The notes under the pieces: generated by a model
Told to the model about the DNA's origin: nothing
The model's database searches: none
What the model saw: the letters and a program-made list of their open reading frames with translations, nothing else
Assembly: GCA_942486035.1 (NCBI GenBank)
Contig: CALNXK010000182.1
Location: forward strand, 852,501-916,500
DNA: 64,000 nucleotides
Direction of reading: 5' to 3'
From: Porites lobata
Taxonomy: Eukaryota > Cnidaria > Anthozoa > Scleractinia > Poritidae
Translations under genes and position numbers: made by a program
In this document: piece after piece, positions 35,653-48,002 of the stretch
How the letters are laid out: every line of letters starts with the position of its first letter
Position numbering within the stretch: the first letter of the stretch is position 1

Positions 35653-36233
35653 TCCAGAGCGCTAAAATGGCTTAATTAACAGCTACCGACCCCAGGGTAA
35701 AACTGCCACTCGCTGTGGACATTTGTTCTGTTGGAGCTGTATTACAGAATGGTGCAGCAGCAAGGTAAGACCGGCCTTTTTGGCATAAAACAGTTTCTCT
35801 AATTGTAATAAGGGGTTACTGCTTTGGTGTTAAGAAGCACGAATTTATGCCAGTTACAGAGCACCTTATTTAAGTGTCAATATATTTAGCATGGAATTAC
35901 TAAATGGGCACAATATTTCTACGTCTCCAACCGGGGACGCGGCCATTTTACGAGGACATCCGAGCCATGTGAAGGCCTAGCCGCTTGCTTTCTCAGTTAT
36001 TTTAAGACCCGGAGTGATTGGTCTGGTCCCGGAAATCGAACCTGCGAGTTAACCCTTTGAAGACGCTTTAGTCGTTTTTTTGTTCCGTATGGAGCGAAGC
36101 CTATTTTCCTTCCTTATCCCATTCAGCTTTCCGTTTAAGCTATTAAGTATGTAAGCAGCAACATGAGCTAGGATATACCTCTCCACAGATACCTTGTTTT
36201 GGAAATTCTGACCAATTTTGACAGAGTTACGGA

Positions 36234-36234
<1 letters not shown>

Positions 36235-36272
<38 letters not shown>
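36235..36272. repeat. Long A-run in copy B
   Basis: Homologue of the run at 32518, a few bases longer. Confidence 0.85.
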
Positions 36273-36274
<2 letters not shown>

Positions 36275-36377
36275 AGCAACATTCTAGGGAAATATCCACT
36301 TTACCTTTTACTCTTTACAGATTAAAGAGAACTAAACACTCACATAAAATATATAATATGGACCCTCATCTTTAACC

Positions 36378-36896
36378 GAGAGCTGTTTTGATCCCAAAGA
36401 TACCACTGTTTTGATCCCAAAGATACCACTGTCCATGTTGAGCGAACCTGTATAAAACTGATACCTCTGCAACTTGCGAATACAGCCGACTCTCATTGCT
36501 CCCTGTTGCTGAGACTTCAGCAACGACAGAGAATGTTGAGAATCGACTTTATTCCTAACCTACGAAGGTGTCCGTTTTTGAGGTAGGATTTCAATAAACG
36601 GTAGTACCTTTGGGTACAAGCAAGAAAGCTCTCCGACAGGCCGAGGGTTAGCGAGGGGAGTACAGTCCCACGTACAACAAAGTTACACATGTTTAAAGCT
36701 GTTTTTAGTTAAACACGGTTTAAAATTGTCTCCTTCATAAAAGCTGTTACTCTCCTTTTCAGCTGTTTTTAGGGAATTCGCCATTTGTACTTCTCCAATA
36801 ATACATCGTGTTTGCTCCCCTCCCCAAAATTTTGTATAAGCAGCCTTCAATTTCTCTTGGGACCATTAGAATGCCCAGGAGAAATTAAGGCAAAGG

Positions 36897-36939
<43 letters not shown>

Positions 36940-36965
36940 TTATTTTTTGGATCATTTTAACTTTC
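36378..36965. other. Intergenic, short repeats only
   Basis: Contains a direct repeat of about 25 bases (CTGTTTTGATCCCAAAGATACCA-like, 36384-36431) and a (TTTA)n tract at about 36897-36941. No gene is seen. Confidence 0.55.
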
Positions 36966-37069
36966 TGGGAAACTGCCCACCTACCCCTCCCCTAAACCAA
37001 CATTAACAGTTAGTTCTTACTTAGAGCAAAATGTTGGCTTAGGGAAGGGGTAGGTGGGCAGTTTCACAG
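36966..37069. repeat. Foldback element
   Basis: Arms of about 38 bases: GGGAAACTGCCCACCTACCC inverted as GGGTAGGTGGGCAGTTTC, around a short TTAACAGTTAGTTC-type centre. Confidence 0.8.
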
Positions 37070-37270
37070 ATACGTAAAATGTTCCTTTGGGGGGGAGGGG
37101 GAGGGGGTGCAAATACGGTGTATTATTTTGAGAGATGTGCAAATGATAAATCTTGTGTAAAAGCCTGTGCATGTGTTCCAAATTTCTTTGTCTGCTTTTT
37201 ATTTAATGTTTAGTTCGTGTCAGTGAGGCGTATATTGATTTTTGTTTTGTTTGCTTGTTTTTGCTTCCAG

Positions 37271-37345
37271 GCTGAATGTCCTCTTTGTCGTGAACCAGTC
37301 CAACTTTCAAGACTTGTCTTTTTGCATCATTATGAACCCACGTGA
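37271..37345 (+). CDS. Possible terminal exon of a RING-type zinc-finger protein
   Basis: A good acceptor (TTTGCTTCCAG) precedes a 24-codon open frame that begins AECPLCREPV and ends HHYEP before TGA. The CPLCR motif is what the last Cys pair of a C3HC4 RING looks like. The upstream exons would have to lie across or before the tandem duplication and I cannot find them, so this may be an orphan or pseudo-exon. Confidence 0.3.
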   Translation, partial: AECPLCREPVQLSRLVFLHHYEPT

Positions 37346-38970
37346 CCTAAGACTTAAACACATTTTGATACTGTATATTGAGAAGCGTTCAAATACAATC
37401 AATCCGGCTGTAGACAGTTATGAGCTGTACACTTTCTTAACGCTTGAGTCGACGCCAGAGTAGCCTGTTTGTTAAAATATTGGTCGTATAAAACACCAAC
37501 AGCTCAGAAAACATGTCACACGGTCGAGATTCATTCCTCGAGTTGGGGCTGAGAAGTTTACAAGAGAATTTAGAGCAAAGCCATTTGAACGAGAAATAAA
37601 GTACTGTGAACAGTCAAGACTGTATCAGCCTTGGACCAACCGGCTGCACCAACCCGTAGTCATCGCGGTGCGGTGCATGTCCAAAGATCTTTCAATCCCG
37701 AGACCTGAAATTAACCAGCCCATCCGTAAAGCAAACAAAAAAACAAACTCAATGGTCGGTAGGATAATAAATCCACTGCAAGGAATCTTTTTTTCACCCA
37801 TTGGTTAAAAATGTAGGATATAATGATACTCGAAGTTTATTAGGACTGGATGCACATGCAAGTCAAAGTTTCATCCAGGAAATCTTTCCAAACGTCCCCC
37901 CTTTAAAAACTTCGTATCACCGTTTCTAGCTATCTTATCTCTCATTTTTGCGCTGCCTTTAAGCAGCTGTATTTGTGAAACTACAGTTATCTCCCTTTAT
38001 TGCGGACACTGTAGGGACCTCGAGTTAGTAACCTCATAAGCGAGAATCCATAATAGCGAGAGTTTATTTCAGTAAAAAGTTTCTAAGTTGTTTTTGCCGG
38101 GGATTTAGGTGTCCGTGTTCTCGTGGTGTGCGCAAGGCCAGAGTTGACTGCTTTTGAGAACCTTTCCACTAACATTGCTTAATAGATATAAGATTACACA
38201 AGCTGGCTCAGTGACCTGGAATTATAAGGAAGGTTTTCTTCACATTTTCTTCACATTTTGGGGCGATCGCAAGGATAATTTTCAGCGTAACAGATCGTTG
38301 CAACATTGTTGTGGCATTGCTTCAAATTGTCGCGACATTATTCCAACACTGTTGCTCTAAAAATCATCGTTGCAAATCTTGAAAGCTAATTTTTTTGTGT
38401 GCTTGGAGGTGAGTAGCACAGGCTATTTACTTCCGAGCTAGCCTTTAAGGGAACACGCGATAAGTAATATTATTCATTCAAAATATTTCACCGTTTTTGA
38501 TTGGCTTAAAGCCTCCGGCTAATTTTCCATAACCAACTAGCTTTGACCAAATTTGGAAGATGCGAGCAATATCGCATCGATTCGATGGTATATTGACTTG
38601 GAAACGAGGACGAGTGAACTAAAAAGAAATGGCATTCACGCGGCTATCCGAAGACGAAATAGCTGAATTTCTGATAAACACTGAACGGAAGGAAAACAAG
38701 ATTACGCAAAACATATTCCTCCATGGATGAATCTACTTTTTGAGGAGTATGGGCAAGAAAAAAAATTGATTTTATATCTTGAAACTGTGCCGAAGAACTT
38801 AAAAATATTTCGAATGAATAATTCTGACAAGATTTTGAATGAAGATGAGTAGGACGTGAAGAATAATGCCAGAAAAATTCTGTTAGAAACAGAAAGGAAA
38901 CGGAGGCGAGATACGTCCCGCAATTGCTTCTGGGATCGTTAATGGGCCGGGGACGCACTGTTCAGCTATT
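37346..38970. other. Intergenic, no gene supported
   Basis: No supported gene. Around 38515-38660 are segments related in inverse orientation to 58316-58520 (GGCTATCCGAAGA.GAAAT.GCTGAAT type), which marks a dispersed repeat with an old broken frame. Confidence 0.5.
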
Positions 38971-39166
38971 GGCCCTTTGCAGCTAGCCATTCACATGGTA
39001 CAAACCGCCATGCTGGAGAGCAAAAGTCTCACTGGGACAAGACCAACAAAACTTAAAGGCATACATGATTTTAAATGTAACTTCCTTTGTTTGTCTTGTC
39101 CCAGTGCGACTTTTGGTCTCCGGCATGGCGGCTTTGTACCACGTGAACGGCTAGCTGCAAAGGGCC
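38971..39166. repeat. Foldback element with about 85-base arms
   Basis: GGCCCTTTGCAGCTAGCC at left is inverted as GGCTAGCTGCAAAGGGCC at right. The arms continue through CATGGTACAAA..CCGCCATGC and ACTGGGACAAGACC. Open frames seen on both strands here are side effects of the palindrome. Confidence 0.85.
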
Positions 39167-39904
39167 TATTGGCCATGATCTTTTTTTCTTGCTGTTCTTA
39201 GTAACAGTCCCGAAGTCGTTGCGAACGTTAACTCGGCCCAGATCCCTTCTCTTTTCTAAAGTGGCGAATAGCCTGGGTTTTAGTCGTTTGAATGGGAAAG
39301 CAAACAGGGAACAAGGAAAGGCAACATATCGAGAGAGCTTTTCTTTAACCAGACGTCTTTGCCGAGGCTACCATCGTGGTGTCAGGCGCACTAGATGAAA
39401 ATTGTGAAATTTAAAATGCTGTATTTTCAAAACGAAAGACTCTACGGGGCTGGAAACTTCGAAAAAGACTTATTTCTAGGTCAACTTCAACCAAACTGGT
39501 ATATATAAAAATTCAGAAGAGCTCGATTATAGAGTTTGGTGACGTCAACACTCTAAAAGAGCATCAAAATTGTGCAATATGACACAAGACTGTTGATTAA
39601 CAACATTTTTATAAATATTTCAAGTAAGGAAGAGCTGATGCCGTCATTGTAATCCTTTTTCAATGGAATGCCCTCCTCCCCCACTCCGCCAAGAAACTGT
39701 TTCTTTTGAACCAAGTTCGGGTCATGGAAGCCACTCCCCGGGAAGGTTAATAATTAATGATGTCAATTAGTTATGAACGAAAATCTAAATACTACGTCAT
39801 GCTATACTAAATATTACAAAAGAAAAGAAGAACTGGAATATCACGCAAAAATAAAGTCTACAGGCTCGACTTTTTTGGGAAGAATGTGTTGTAATAAATG
39901 AGTT

Positions 39905-39911
<7 letters not shown>
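39167..39911. other. Intergenic, nothing recognised
   Basis: I see no gene, tandem repeat or terminal inverted repeat in this stretch. Confidence 0.5.
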
Positions 39912-39940
<29 letters not shown>

Positions 39941-40018
39941 CTGAGTCAATAGCCCATGAGGCCGAAGGCCAAATGGGCTATCGACTCAGAGGCCATGAGG
40001 GCTCGAGAAAAAATTGTT
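39912..40018. repeat. Foldback element with CTCGAGCCC arms
   Basis: AACAATTATTCCTCGAGCCC at left is inverted, with small changes, as GGGCTCGAGAAAAAATTGTT at right. Nested ATGGGCT/AGCCCAT pairs lie within. Confidence 0.85.
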
Positions 40019-40365
40019 TTAGTAAAATCCAACCAGTTGGTCAAAAATATCGAGACAAAACAACTTTAGCTAGTTAAAGCTAGACTTCAAGCCTTCTTTG
40101 CAGCCAAAAAACGGGCGCTTTGCGCTACTAGTGGGCTATAACATATAGCCTAGTAGCAGCTCAACCAATCAGAACACAGCATTGATTACAGACCGCCAGC
40201 TGGATTTTACTAAATTACGTAATTTAGTGTAATTATAAGTAATATAAACTGAAGTCATTGGAGTTTATAGAAGAACATGAAGAGAAGGTTGATATTACTG
40301 ATTTCTTTAAATAGACTCCTTGAGTGCTTGAAGGAATTGTTTAACAGGTGTCGAAATACACATTA

Positions 40366-42044
40366 CCCTACGAGCAGAAGTTTCTGTCTTGCATGGCTTT
40401 TAACGTTTACAGAGTCATTCGCGTGGTTAGTCTGTCGCGTAGTTCACGTGGAGTAAACAAACCAACTAAGCGATAGCCTCCCCGCAGACGTCCTTTGGGG
40501 TTCGTTTGTCACGCATTCATTTCTCCCCCACGGACGTCTGCTAAACACAGCCGACATTTACGTTCACCAATCACAGGCCGTTTACGGATTTTTGTAAAAC
40601 GTAACCCGAGCCGCTTCTTAAGATTCGCACGATCAGTGAGGCTTTTGATCGAGTGTGTGAGAAATTTGTAATTAATACAGAGTTAAACAAGTATCAGAGG
40701 GAAGCTATCCTGCAAATTTTACAGCGAAGACCGATAAGTTCATAAATTTGCCGACGGGATTTGGCAAATCCCTTATCTATCAAGCTTTGCTGCTTGTTTG
40801 CGACACAGTGCGTGGAACTACTGGACATTATTGTTGTTGATGTTTCTTCCCTGGTAAATCTTGAAAGATCAATCTACAAAGCTGGAAAATATTGGTATTC
40901 CTGCTGCAACGCTCAGTGATATTAGCAAAGAGAATATGAGGGTTGTCGAGAGAGGGACTTTCTCTGTTGTTTACGGAAGCCCAGAAGCTTGGTTGAAGAT
41001 CGATCGGCGGAGGAAATGTTAGCGAGTGACTTGTACAGTTAGTATGTGGTCCTTGGTCGGGGACTTTCCCGAGCATGATTAAATATTTCGGCGAGAAATA
41101 AAATACAATGAACAATAAAAGGTTCAATGATTTATTGATTATAAGCATTCTTTCTTTCTTTGAAGGAGCGAGATTAAAGTTTGTTGACAGGTAGGTTAAT
41201 TTGTCGTTCTAGCTTGAAGTTTGGACTTCGGCGGCACCGTGGTCATGTTTACTAAGCTTGTGAATAAATAAAACGCAACGGGAGGACGTGCCTTTTTGCA
41301 GAACAAGTTTTCAGATAAACCTTTTTCTGCCGTTGGAAGCACATTGCTGTAGACTTCGAATTTTTTGTTTTACCGACTCTTGAAAAAATATAACCAAATT
41401 TTGCGTACTGGTCCTTGGTCCGCGACCCCATGACCTTGGTGGAATTACATTTCGCAAAAAAGGAAACGGCCTTTGTTTTCGAAGAATGCTTTGAATATCT
41501 TCCGTATACACGTTTACAAGTTCTCTTTTCTACATTGTAATACTTCGAATATATGCAGAGTTAATAGTAATTATTGGTTTCGACCGCGCTGAAAACCGCT
41601 CCGCGCTCGTGTGGGAGACTGTTGTCTGAAGTCTTTCAAAGAAAAGCAGATTATTTTATAGTCACAACTTCCGAAAAAAATATACAGCTGACTGCAGCTT
41701 TATTGCATCGTTGCTGTGATTTTTTCAAAACGTTTGAGTCGTCTCAGGTAGAAGAGAGCGGTGCAAATAAATAATTCACTTGAGAGTACAAAGACATCAC
41801 TTATATCACAGCACGTGATTGGCTGATCGTGATACAATAACTAACCGCTTATTGGCTTATTCGAACAATCCAGAACGTAAAAGTCGGCTGTGTTTAGCAG
41901 ACTTCCGTGGGGGAGAAATGAATGCGTGACAAACGAACCCCAAAAGGACGTCTGCGGGGAGGCTAACTAAGCGACGGATAAGCCACGCGAATGACTTCGT
42001 AAACGCTAAAAGCCATGCAAAAGAGAAACCTCTGCTCGCAGGGG
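40366..42044. mobile_element. TIR-bounded element with RecQ-type helicase remnant (about 1.7 kb)
   Basis: The ends CCCTACGAGCAGAAG (40366) and, inverted, CCCTGCGAGCAGAGG (to 42044) begin long imperfect inverted repeats. They include an 85-base block around GCAGACGTCC..GGGGTTCGTTTGTCACGC (about 40475-40560 and 41880-41965). The interior holds a helicase fragment. The superfamily is unknown and no transposase is visible. Confidence 0.75.
40638..41022 (+). pseudogene. RecQ-family helicase fragment, multiply frameshifted
   Basis: Three short frames in series match the start of a RecQ-like helicase: LNKYQREAILQIL, then INLPTGFGKSLIYQALLLV (Walker A), then VSSLVNL and an IPAATLSDISKENM...FSVVYGSPEAWL segment, ending at TAG 41020-41022. 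The Walker B and later motifs are missing. It is enclosed by the inverted repeats of the element at 40366, so the helicase was probably captured or is part of an autonomous relative. Confidence 0.75.
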
Positions 42045-42330
42045 GAAATAGCGTATAATAAATCTAAATCTCAGAACGGACGAAACTGACGCATGTGCAA
42101 CCTCTAAATTATGAAATCATTGACGACCCTTCGTTAATTTCCCTGGAACTTTGGTATAATTATGTAGAGCAGCAATGTCGTAGTTATTAGAACTTCTTAT
42201 GATTAATTAATTAGACAGGAACCAGAATTTATGTAGCTTACTGAATAATTTAAATCAACCTATTTTTTTCTAGAAGATAACAACATGTTTGACACACCTT
42301 AAACAACTTCAAGTAAAAAAGAGAATTATA

Positions 42331-42406
42331 ATGGCCTTTGCCACGAGGACAGTTATTTTCATCGAGATGCTTGCATTTGGAATTGGCACATTTTTGTATG
42401 TTGCAG
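42331..42406 (+). CDS. First coding exon of the right gene: signal peptide
   Basis: An ATG opens a 25-codon frame with a basic start (MAFATRT) and a hydrophobic core (VIFIEMLAFGIGTFLYVA), a typical secretory signal. It ends in phase 1 at GTTGCAG|GTATGTG. The next exon (48003) accepts phase 1 and continues the frame into a PAN domain. No promoter could be pinned down upstream. Confidence 0.75.
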
Positions 42407-44070
42407 GTATGTGACATGATTAGTGCTTAATTCATTTGTAAAAAGTTAAGTTTGCTTGAGACGGGAATAAATAATTTTGGCCTAAATAGGCGGAAACTGA
42501 GTTTTGTATAAGCGTGTGTTGGAAATTTCAAACAAAAGTTAAGATAGCAAAATAGGGATTATAAGTGGAAATTATGAACGTAAGATAACTTGGAGGGCTA
42601 ATATACATGACTACTATTTCGGAAAAGGCTACCGTTTTGTCATCTTACATCTGAAAGTAAAAGGTGATCAAACCTACATAATTCTCTTCTTGGAACTTTA
42701 CCTGCGCAAAACAAGGATTAACGAGCGAATTCAATTTAAGTATAGTTCAATTGAAATCCCATTAGGAAAAAAATGTTTATTCTCCCGCTCTACAAGCATT
42801 TTGGAGGAGGCGTAAGAGTTTGTGGTGATGCGGTTTTGCTCGATTTTTAGTGCGGTTTTACGGAAATTTTTATTTTAAGTTTGGATTTTGCGGTTTTCCA
42901 AAACCAAGCGGTTTGCGGTACTTGGAAGTGTTCGGGTAATTTCAATGCGGTTTGCGGTTTTCTTATGTTATTCTGTGCGGTTTTGCGGTATTCGTACCCC
43001 CCTTACACTCCCTTCGAAAACGTTAGCGCATCCTCAACTTTGCTAATTTGACGAAGAATAGAGAGTGTTTATAATGAAATGGAAACTAATTAAAACTCTT
43101 CATTTCATATACACTCTCTTCAAGAAAGGGTGTCCGCTCAATACAGGGTCAGTCACTGTATATTTAGCCTTTTCTGTTTGCTGACCGCCGGTTTGAGAAT
43201 CCTAAAGTACACTGAAAGCAGACAAATAGTTCAAACTTACAATTCCGACAAGTTGGAGGCGAGAGACAATGGAACTTCTGCAAAGGCAAACAATATCTAT
43301 CAGTACGGACACACGCTGCTTCAAGGCTTAGTATCACCTGCACAAAGATAACTCATCAAGGTGGCCTGAACCTGTTTATATGCGTGTTGGTTATGTTTTT
43401 AATTTGCGTTTTTCAGAATGAAAGATTCAACCGATTTCTATGATTTTTGGCATCCTTAATAAATAATAATGGAACGTTAAGAAAATGTTATTTATTTTCT
43501 TGTAGGTATAAAAAACCTTTGAGATATTGACATATATTTAAAACACATTTTTACGAAAAATGTACTAAATAACTTCGAAATCCTACGACAGATTTTTTTC
43601 CCTAACTTCAGCAAATAAGCCTCAGAGCTCTCTAGTTTTACATCTGCAAGTTTGAAGGCAGTCGTGACCGTAGGACTCGCTGCACAAAATGCTGGTAACA
43701 CATCTGTGAAAGATGACACACGAATAGAGGTAGAGTGCCGACAGACTACCTCCTATATGAAAGGATATTCCTACCTAAAGCTTTATTGCAATAAACAGAG
43801 TAATCAGAAACCTACGGGCGAACATGGTTAGCACTACAAGAAGAACAACTTTATGCTGAGTGCGCGGTAATATTAAAGAACTTCTATTCATCAGCTCAAT
43901 GCAGGTCTGTTTTCCGACCGGTTATTAAAATTCTAAAGCAAACATACAGTTGTAAAAATCCCTATATGTAAAAGGCGAGAGACAAATGGATTAAATTTCT
44001 GAAAAAGAAAATAATGTCTTCAACAATACGGACACATGCTACTTTAAAACAGTAGGAGAATTTTCATTAA

Positions 44071-44873
44071 CCTGAGATCAGGCTCAATTTTCGCTTCGCT
44101 TTGTAATAACATTCCGGCGGGCAAGGTGAAACGAAAACAGAGCCTCATACAAACCTTCTACGAAACGTCTGCCGCCCACTTTTTTGATTGATTGACATTT
44201 GCCGAATCAGCCAACCAAAATTACTTCCGTTGCTTGTTTTTCTGGTATGCAAATTTTTCATACGTGGGAAAAATGCAGACTGGCTGACTTAAAAAAAATA
44301 GCTTTTATCTGTTGATTTTTTCACCTAAAAATAAAACAGTCAGCAGAATCACATTTGACTTCTCGAGAGATTAAAGGAGATCTCAAAGGTTATTTCTGTT
44401 GGTGTAGATGGTAGAAATTTTTCGAAAGGACAGCGACACGATGTTCTACTTGTTCTATTTTTTTGGCTAGGCGCGCTCAAATTGAAAATACTGAAATTTA
44501 TATTTTTCTGTTGCCTTAATATTTTCATGAATCAAAATATGAATTTTCTGAATTTCCATGGCACATATTGAGGCATATTTTCCTACCATAAGACGATAAA
44601 ACAATAAAAAAGACAGCAAAGTCGATCATTAATTCTCTCCGCCGACGGCGGATCATTCACGAAAACAACCACGCGAGGAATAAGTGCTTTCAACTTCCGG
44701 CGTTCCCGACAGCCAATTAGATCTTGTGGCATTGTTCCAACAGCCAATCAGCGTTACAGCCAAAATCTGTCCGTAACGAGCACAAACGTGAGAGAGTTTG
44801 TATCAGGCCCAATTTTAGCGGTAGCCGTTAGAGAGAATGTATGAGAACCGCTAAAATCGGGCCTGATCTCAGG
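44071..44873. mobile_element. TTAA-flanked MITE, about 0.8 kb
   Basis: The left end CCTGAGATCAGGCTC is inverted as GGGCCTGATCTCAGG at the right. Both are flanked by TTAA (44067-44070, 44874-44877). TTAA duplication suggests a piggyBac-like mobiliser. No coding capacity is seen. The right end also has an inner inverted repeat (AATTTTAGCGG/CCGCTAAAAT). Confidence 0.75.
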
Positions 44874-46439
44874 TTAAATTTTCAGAGGTATGCAGACTGC
44901 ACCTCTATGGCACACGTGGGGAATACTAAGATATGGGCGAAAATAATTTCTAACCGAGCGCCGAATGCCGCCACTAAGCCAACAACCTTAGAAAAATCGT
45001 AATATTCCCCCCAATCTCAGAAACTCACCCTACGGGAACAGCTCTTGGAGACGCCAATGCCGTGTAATATGGCCAAACACGCCGCACGAGAAAACAACGG
45101 GGCGGCAGATACAAGAGTGTAAAGGAGTTTATCTTCCCGCAGACTTCTGCAGAGACTTAGAAATACCATCTTGTGGCTAACCATATTTTCTTGAAAAGAA
45201 GCAAGTTTAACGTTCTTATCTAGGGGCATCAAAAAAAACGCAATGTAAGTAAAATCTATTATATACCCCAGAAAAATCGACGTTTGCGTGGGATGGCTGA
45301 CTTCCCAAAGCCAAAGAAATAGCCAAGATCGATGAGGGAGACGAGAGAGGACCAGCCCAACTGGAAGGCTCCCCTTCCAGTTGCACCAGGAATGATCAGA
45401 TCTGACGGAATCTCGTGCGTTTTAACCGAAGTTTAAACAGTGCCTAAAAGCGGAATAAGTGGAAATAGATTACCACGAAGGCAACGCACAAATACCTCAT
45501 GTAATAGCTTTAAACCGAAACTGGAAAAAAGAAATAAGAGGGAAAAGGGGAGCCACCAACCAGGCCGATCCAGGAGCCCCGTCACAGAGAGAGTATTGGG
45601 TATAATTAAGAAGACCCGTCCCAGATCGACCGGACTGATAGCAGGAGCAGAGTCATGGAACAACAACACATTTCTCGAAGCGAATAAAACAACACACAAG
45701 AAAAAACCAACCAAACAAAGTGATGGGCCGATTAGCGTGACACGAGGTATAGTCGAGATGAACCTGCATAAACAACTATAAGCCCATAAAACTAATAACA
45801 AATGGCAAACGCCGAATAAATCTAGATCGTAGAAAATAGCCTAGGCAGCTAAGCCATAGAACCGCGGATGACTAATTCCAAATAACAGGATGAAAGCGGC
45901 CGTCTTCCGTTTAAGAGCCCCCAAGAGTGCCAATCGCGCACTGATTATTTGCAAACAAAACATAATAGAGATGCCATGATCATGAATTCTAAATTCGAAC
46001 CGGAAAAATTGATGATAAAAGCACGTGCAGTGCGTACTGGCAATGGAAACTTAACACTTTAACACCGGTTTAAAATGCCAGGAGAATGAAAGACGAGAAA
46101 ACAAAAGGGCCCGAGGAAATAAACTAGAAAAAACTAATGTTTTTACTTTTATTACATTGGCGAACAAACAAAGAAATAGAGAAGAAAATTTCCGAATACT
46201 TGAACTAGTTGAGGAAAAGAAAACGTAAGCAACAACCAACGTGAATAAAAAACGCCACAAACAACAGGATAGGCGAAGGAGCACGGATACAGAAAAACAC
46301 GGACCTCAAAGTATAGAAAATGTGAAGTATAAGACCAAAATGACGCTCCGCACATGAGGACAAAATAAGCAACACACCATGAAAAACGATCCCAAAAGGG
46401 AGGAACGACATACTGTATAAATAAGAGGAGAAGATGCCA

Positions 46440-47240
46440 AAGACTACACTGAAAGTGACACACACTACGAAAACTAAATTAAGCAGCAAATACCATAAAC
46501 AAAGGGATACGCGCTATAAAGGCTGAGGAAACCTAAGAGCGACACCCGCGACGAAAATACAAAAAAATGAGGGCAAAGCACGTTATAAAAACTTGTCTTA
46601 AAACGTCTAAAGCTAGAAATGCCGCTAACCTTAAGGCGACACCCGCCATGAAAACAACTTGAAGGTGGTACATGCCATGAAAACAAGTTGTAAGCGACAC
46701 GCGCTATGAACACTAAATGGAGAGCAAAATATGAAAGATACCATGAAATTAGAGTGAAAGCGACACACGCCAAAAATGGCTAACTGGAAGGCGAAACACG
46801 CCGTAAAAACAGCCTAAAGGCGACAAACGCAGTGAAAAAAAAAACCCGAAGGCGATACACGCCATGAAAAGAACTTCTAGGCGAAACACGCTAGAAATGG
46901 CTAACTGGAAGGCGACACACGCCGTAAAAACAACCTGAAGGCGACACACGCCGTGAAAACAACTTATAAGCGACACACGCTATGAACACAAAATGGAGAG
47001 CAAAATACGAAAGACACCATGAAACTATGGTGAAAGCGACTCACGCCAGAAATGGCTAACTGGAGGGCGACACACGCCGAGAAAAACCAACGTGAAGGCG
47101 ACAAATGCCATAACAACTGAAAGTGACGTACGCTATAAAACAACTCGACACACGCTATGAAAATAAAATGGAGTATGATATCCGCCCTGAAATCCAGTCT
47201 GAAAGCGACCAACGCTATAAAAGTTAACTCGAAGGAGGTA
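46440..47240. repeat. Degenerate minisatellite of GCGACACACGCC units
   Basis: The motif (A/G)AAGGCGACACACGCC plus about 20-25 bases (TGAAAACAACTTG, or AGAAATGGCTAACTGG) repeats with variation, roughly every 35-45 bases. The long minus-strand frames across it are a by-product of the repeat. Confidence 0.85.
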
Positions 47241-48002
47241 TCGCGGCCGGGCGAACGGCTTCCAGAACATAAGGAAGGATGGCGAAAGGAGCCTCGGCCA
47301 TGCTCAGCGACGAAAGCCGGAACGGCACTAAAAACGCAAGTATATATGCCCTCTTGGGACATGAACGCATAGAAAAGCGATCTGACAAGTGATCCTGATG
47401 TTCGCAATGCATTTAAATTTTGAATACTACGCTCAATACCCAGGGGTAATGCAAGGGTCTCAGGAGGGAAAACGTGCTAAGTTATGGGGCCCGCATGCCC
47501 ATTTTGGAGCAAACGTATCAATGAAAATATTTAGCGGATCAGCTGCACCTGACGGAAGAATTTTATCGTCTTTCAATTCTACAATCCTGGACAAAACTTG
47601 CTACAGTAATGCAGAATTATTCGTAATTATCTGTAATTTTTGAGTGCTGTCATGAAACAGTGCTAATTTTTAGAAAATACCTTACAGTCTCCTCCCTCAC
47701 CCCCACGTTATATAATGTTGAAACTGGAAATTCTGCATGCACGCGTCCAACGTTGTTTGTGGGGTGGGGGGAGGGGAGGGGCTGGTCCCGGTTAGTGCGC
47801 TGAAGAACATATGCATAGACATCATGACTTTATGTTAAGATTGGAATTGAATTTGTAAAAATATTGAATTTTTTTGAACGTGAATTTGTTAACGTAACTG
47901 ATCAGCTGATTCATACAGCTGTTTCATGTTTAGTATTTTGAGATTGTTTCATTTAAGACAACGCCAAAACCTTTGCCCAATTCTAAACATTTCTCTCTAC
48001 AG

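Larger units (their letters stand above)
32649..36377. repeat. Tandem-duplication copy B, with intact Polinton target
   Basis: A direct repeat of 8394-9195 plus 29734-32648. The junctions share AACC/ACC microhomology (32648-32652, 36374-36377). The empty CACGTA site is at 33443-33448. No intact gene is seen. Confidence 0.9.
42407..48002. other. Intron 1 of the right gene
   Basis: About 5.6 kb without a supported exon. It holds a repeated GTGCGGTTTTGCGG-type stretch (42830-42990), a TTAA-flanked MITE (44071-44873) and a minisatellite (about 46440-47240). The 113-codon plus frame at 45440 has no recognisable domain. Confidence 0.6.

Noticed and set aside
38977..39201. ORFs on both strands at the foldback
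   Set aside because: The palindrome forces mirrored open frames; no domain.
45440..45781. 113-codon basic ORF in intron 1
   Set aside because: No recognisable domain, no splice or promoter context, and an overlapping opposite-strand ORF of similar length.
46474..47407. Series of long minus-strand ORFs
   Set aside because: They follow the minisatellite periodicity and have no domain or splice support.
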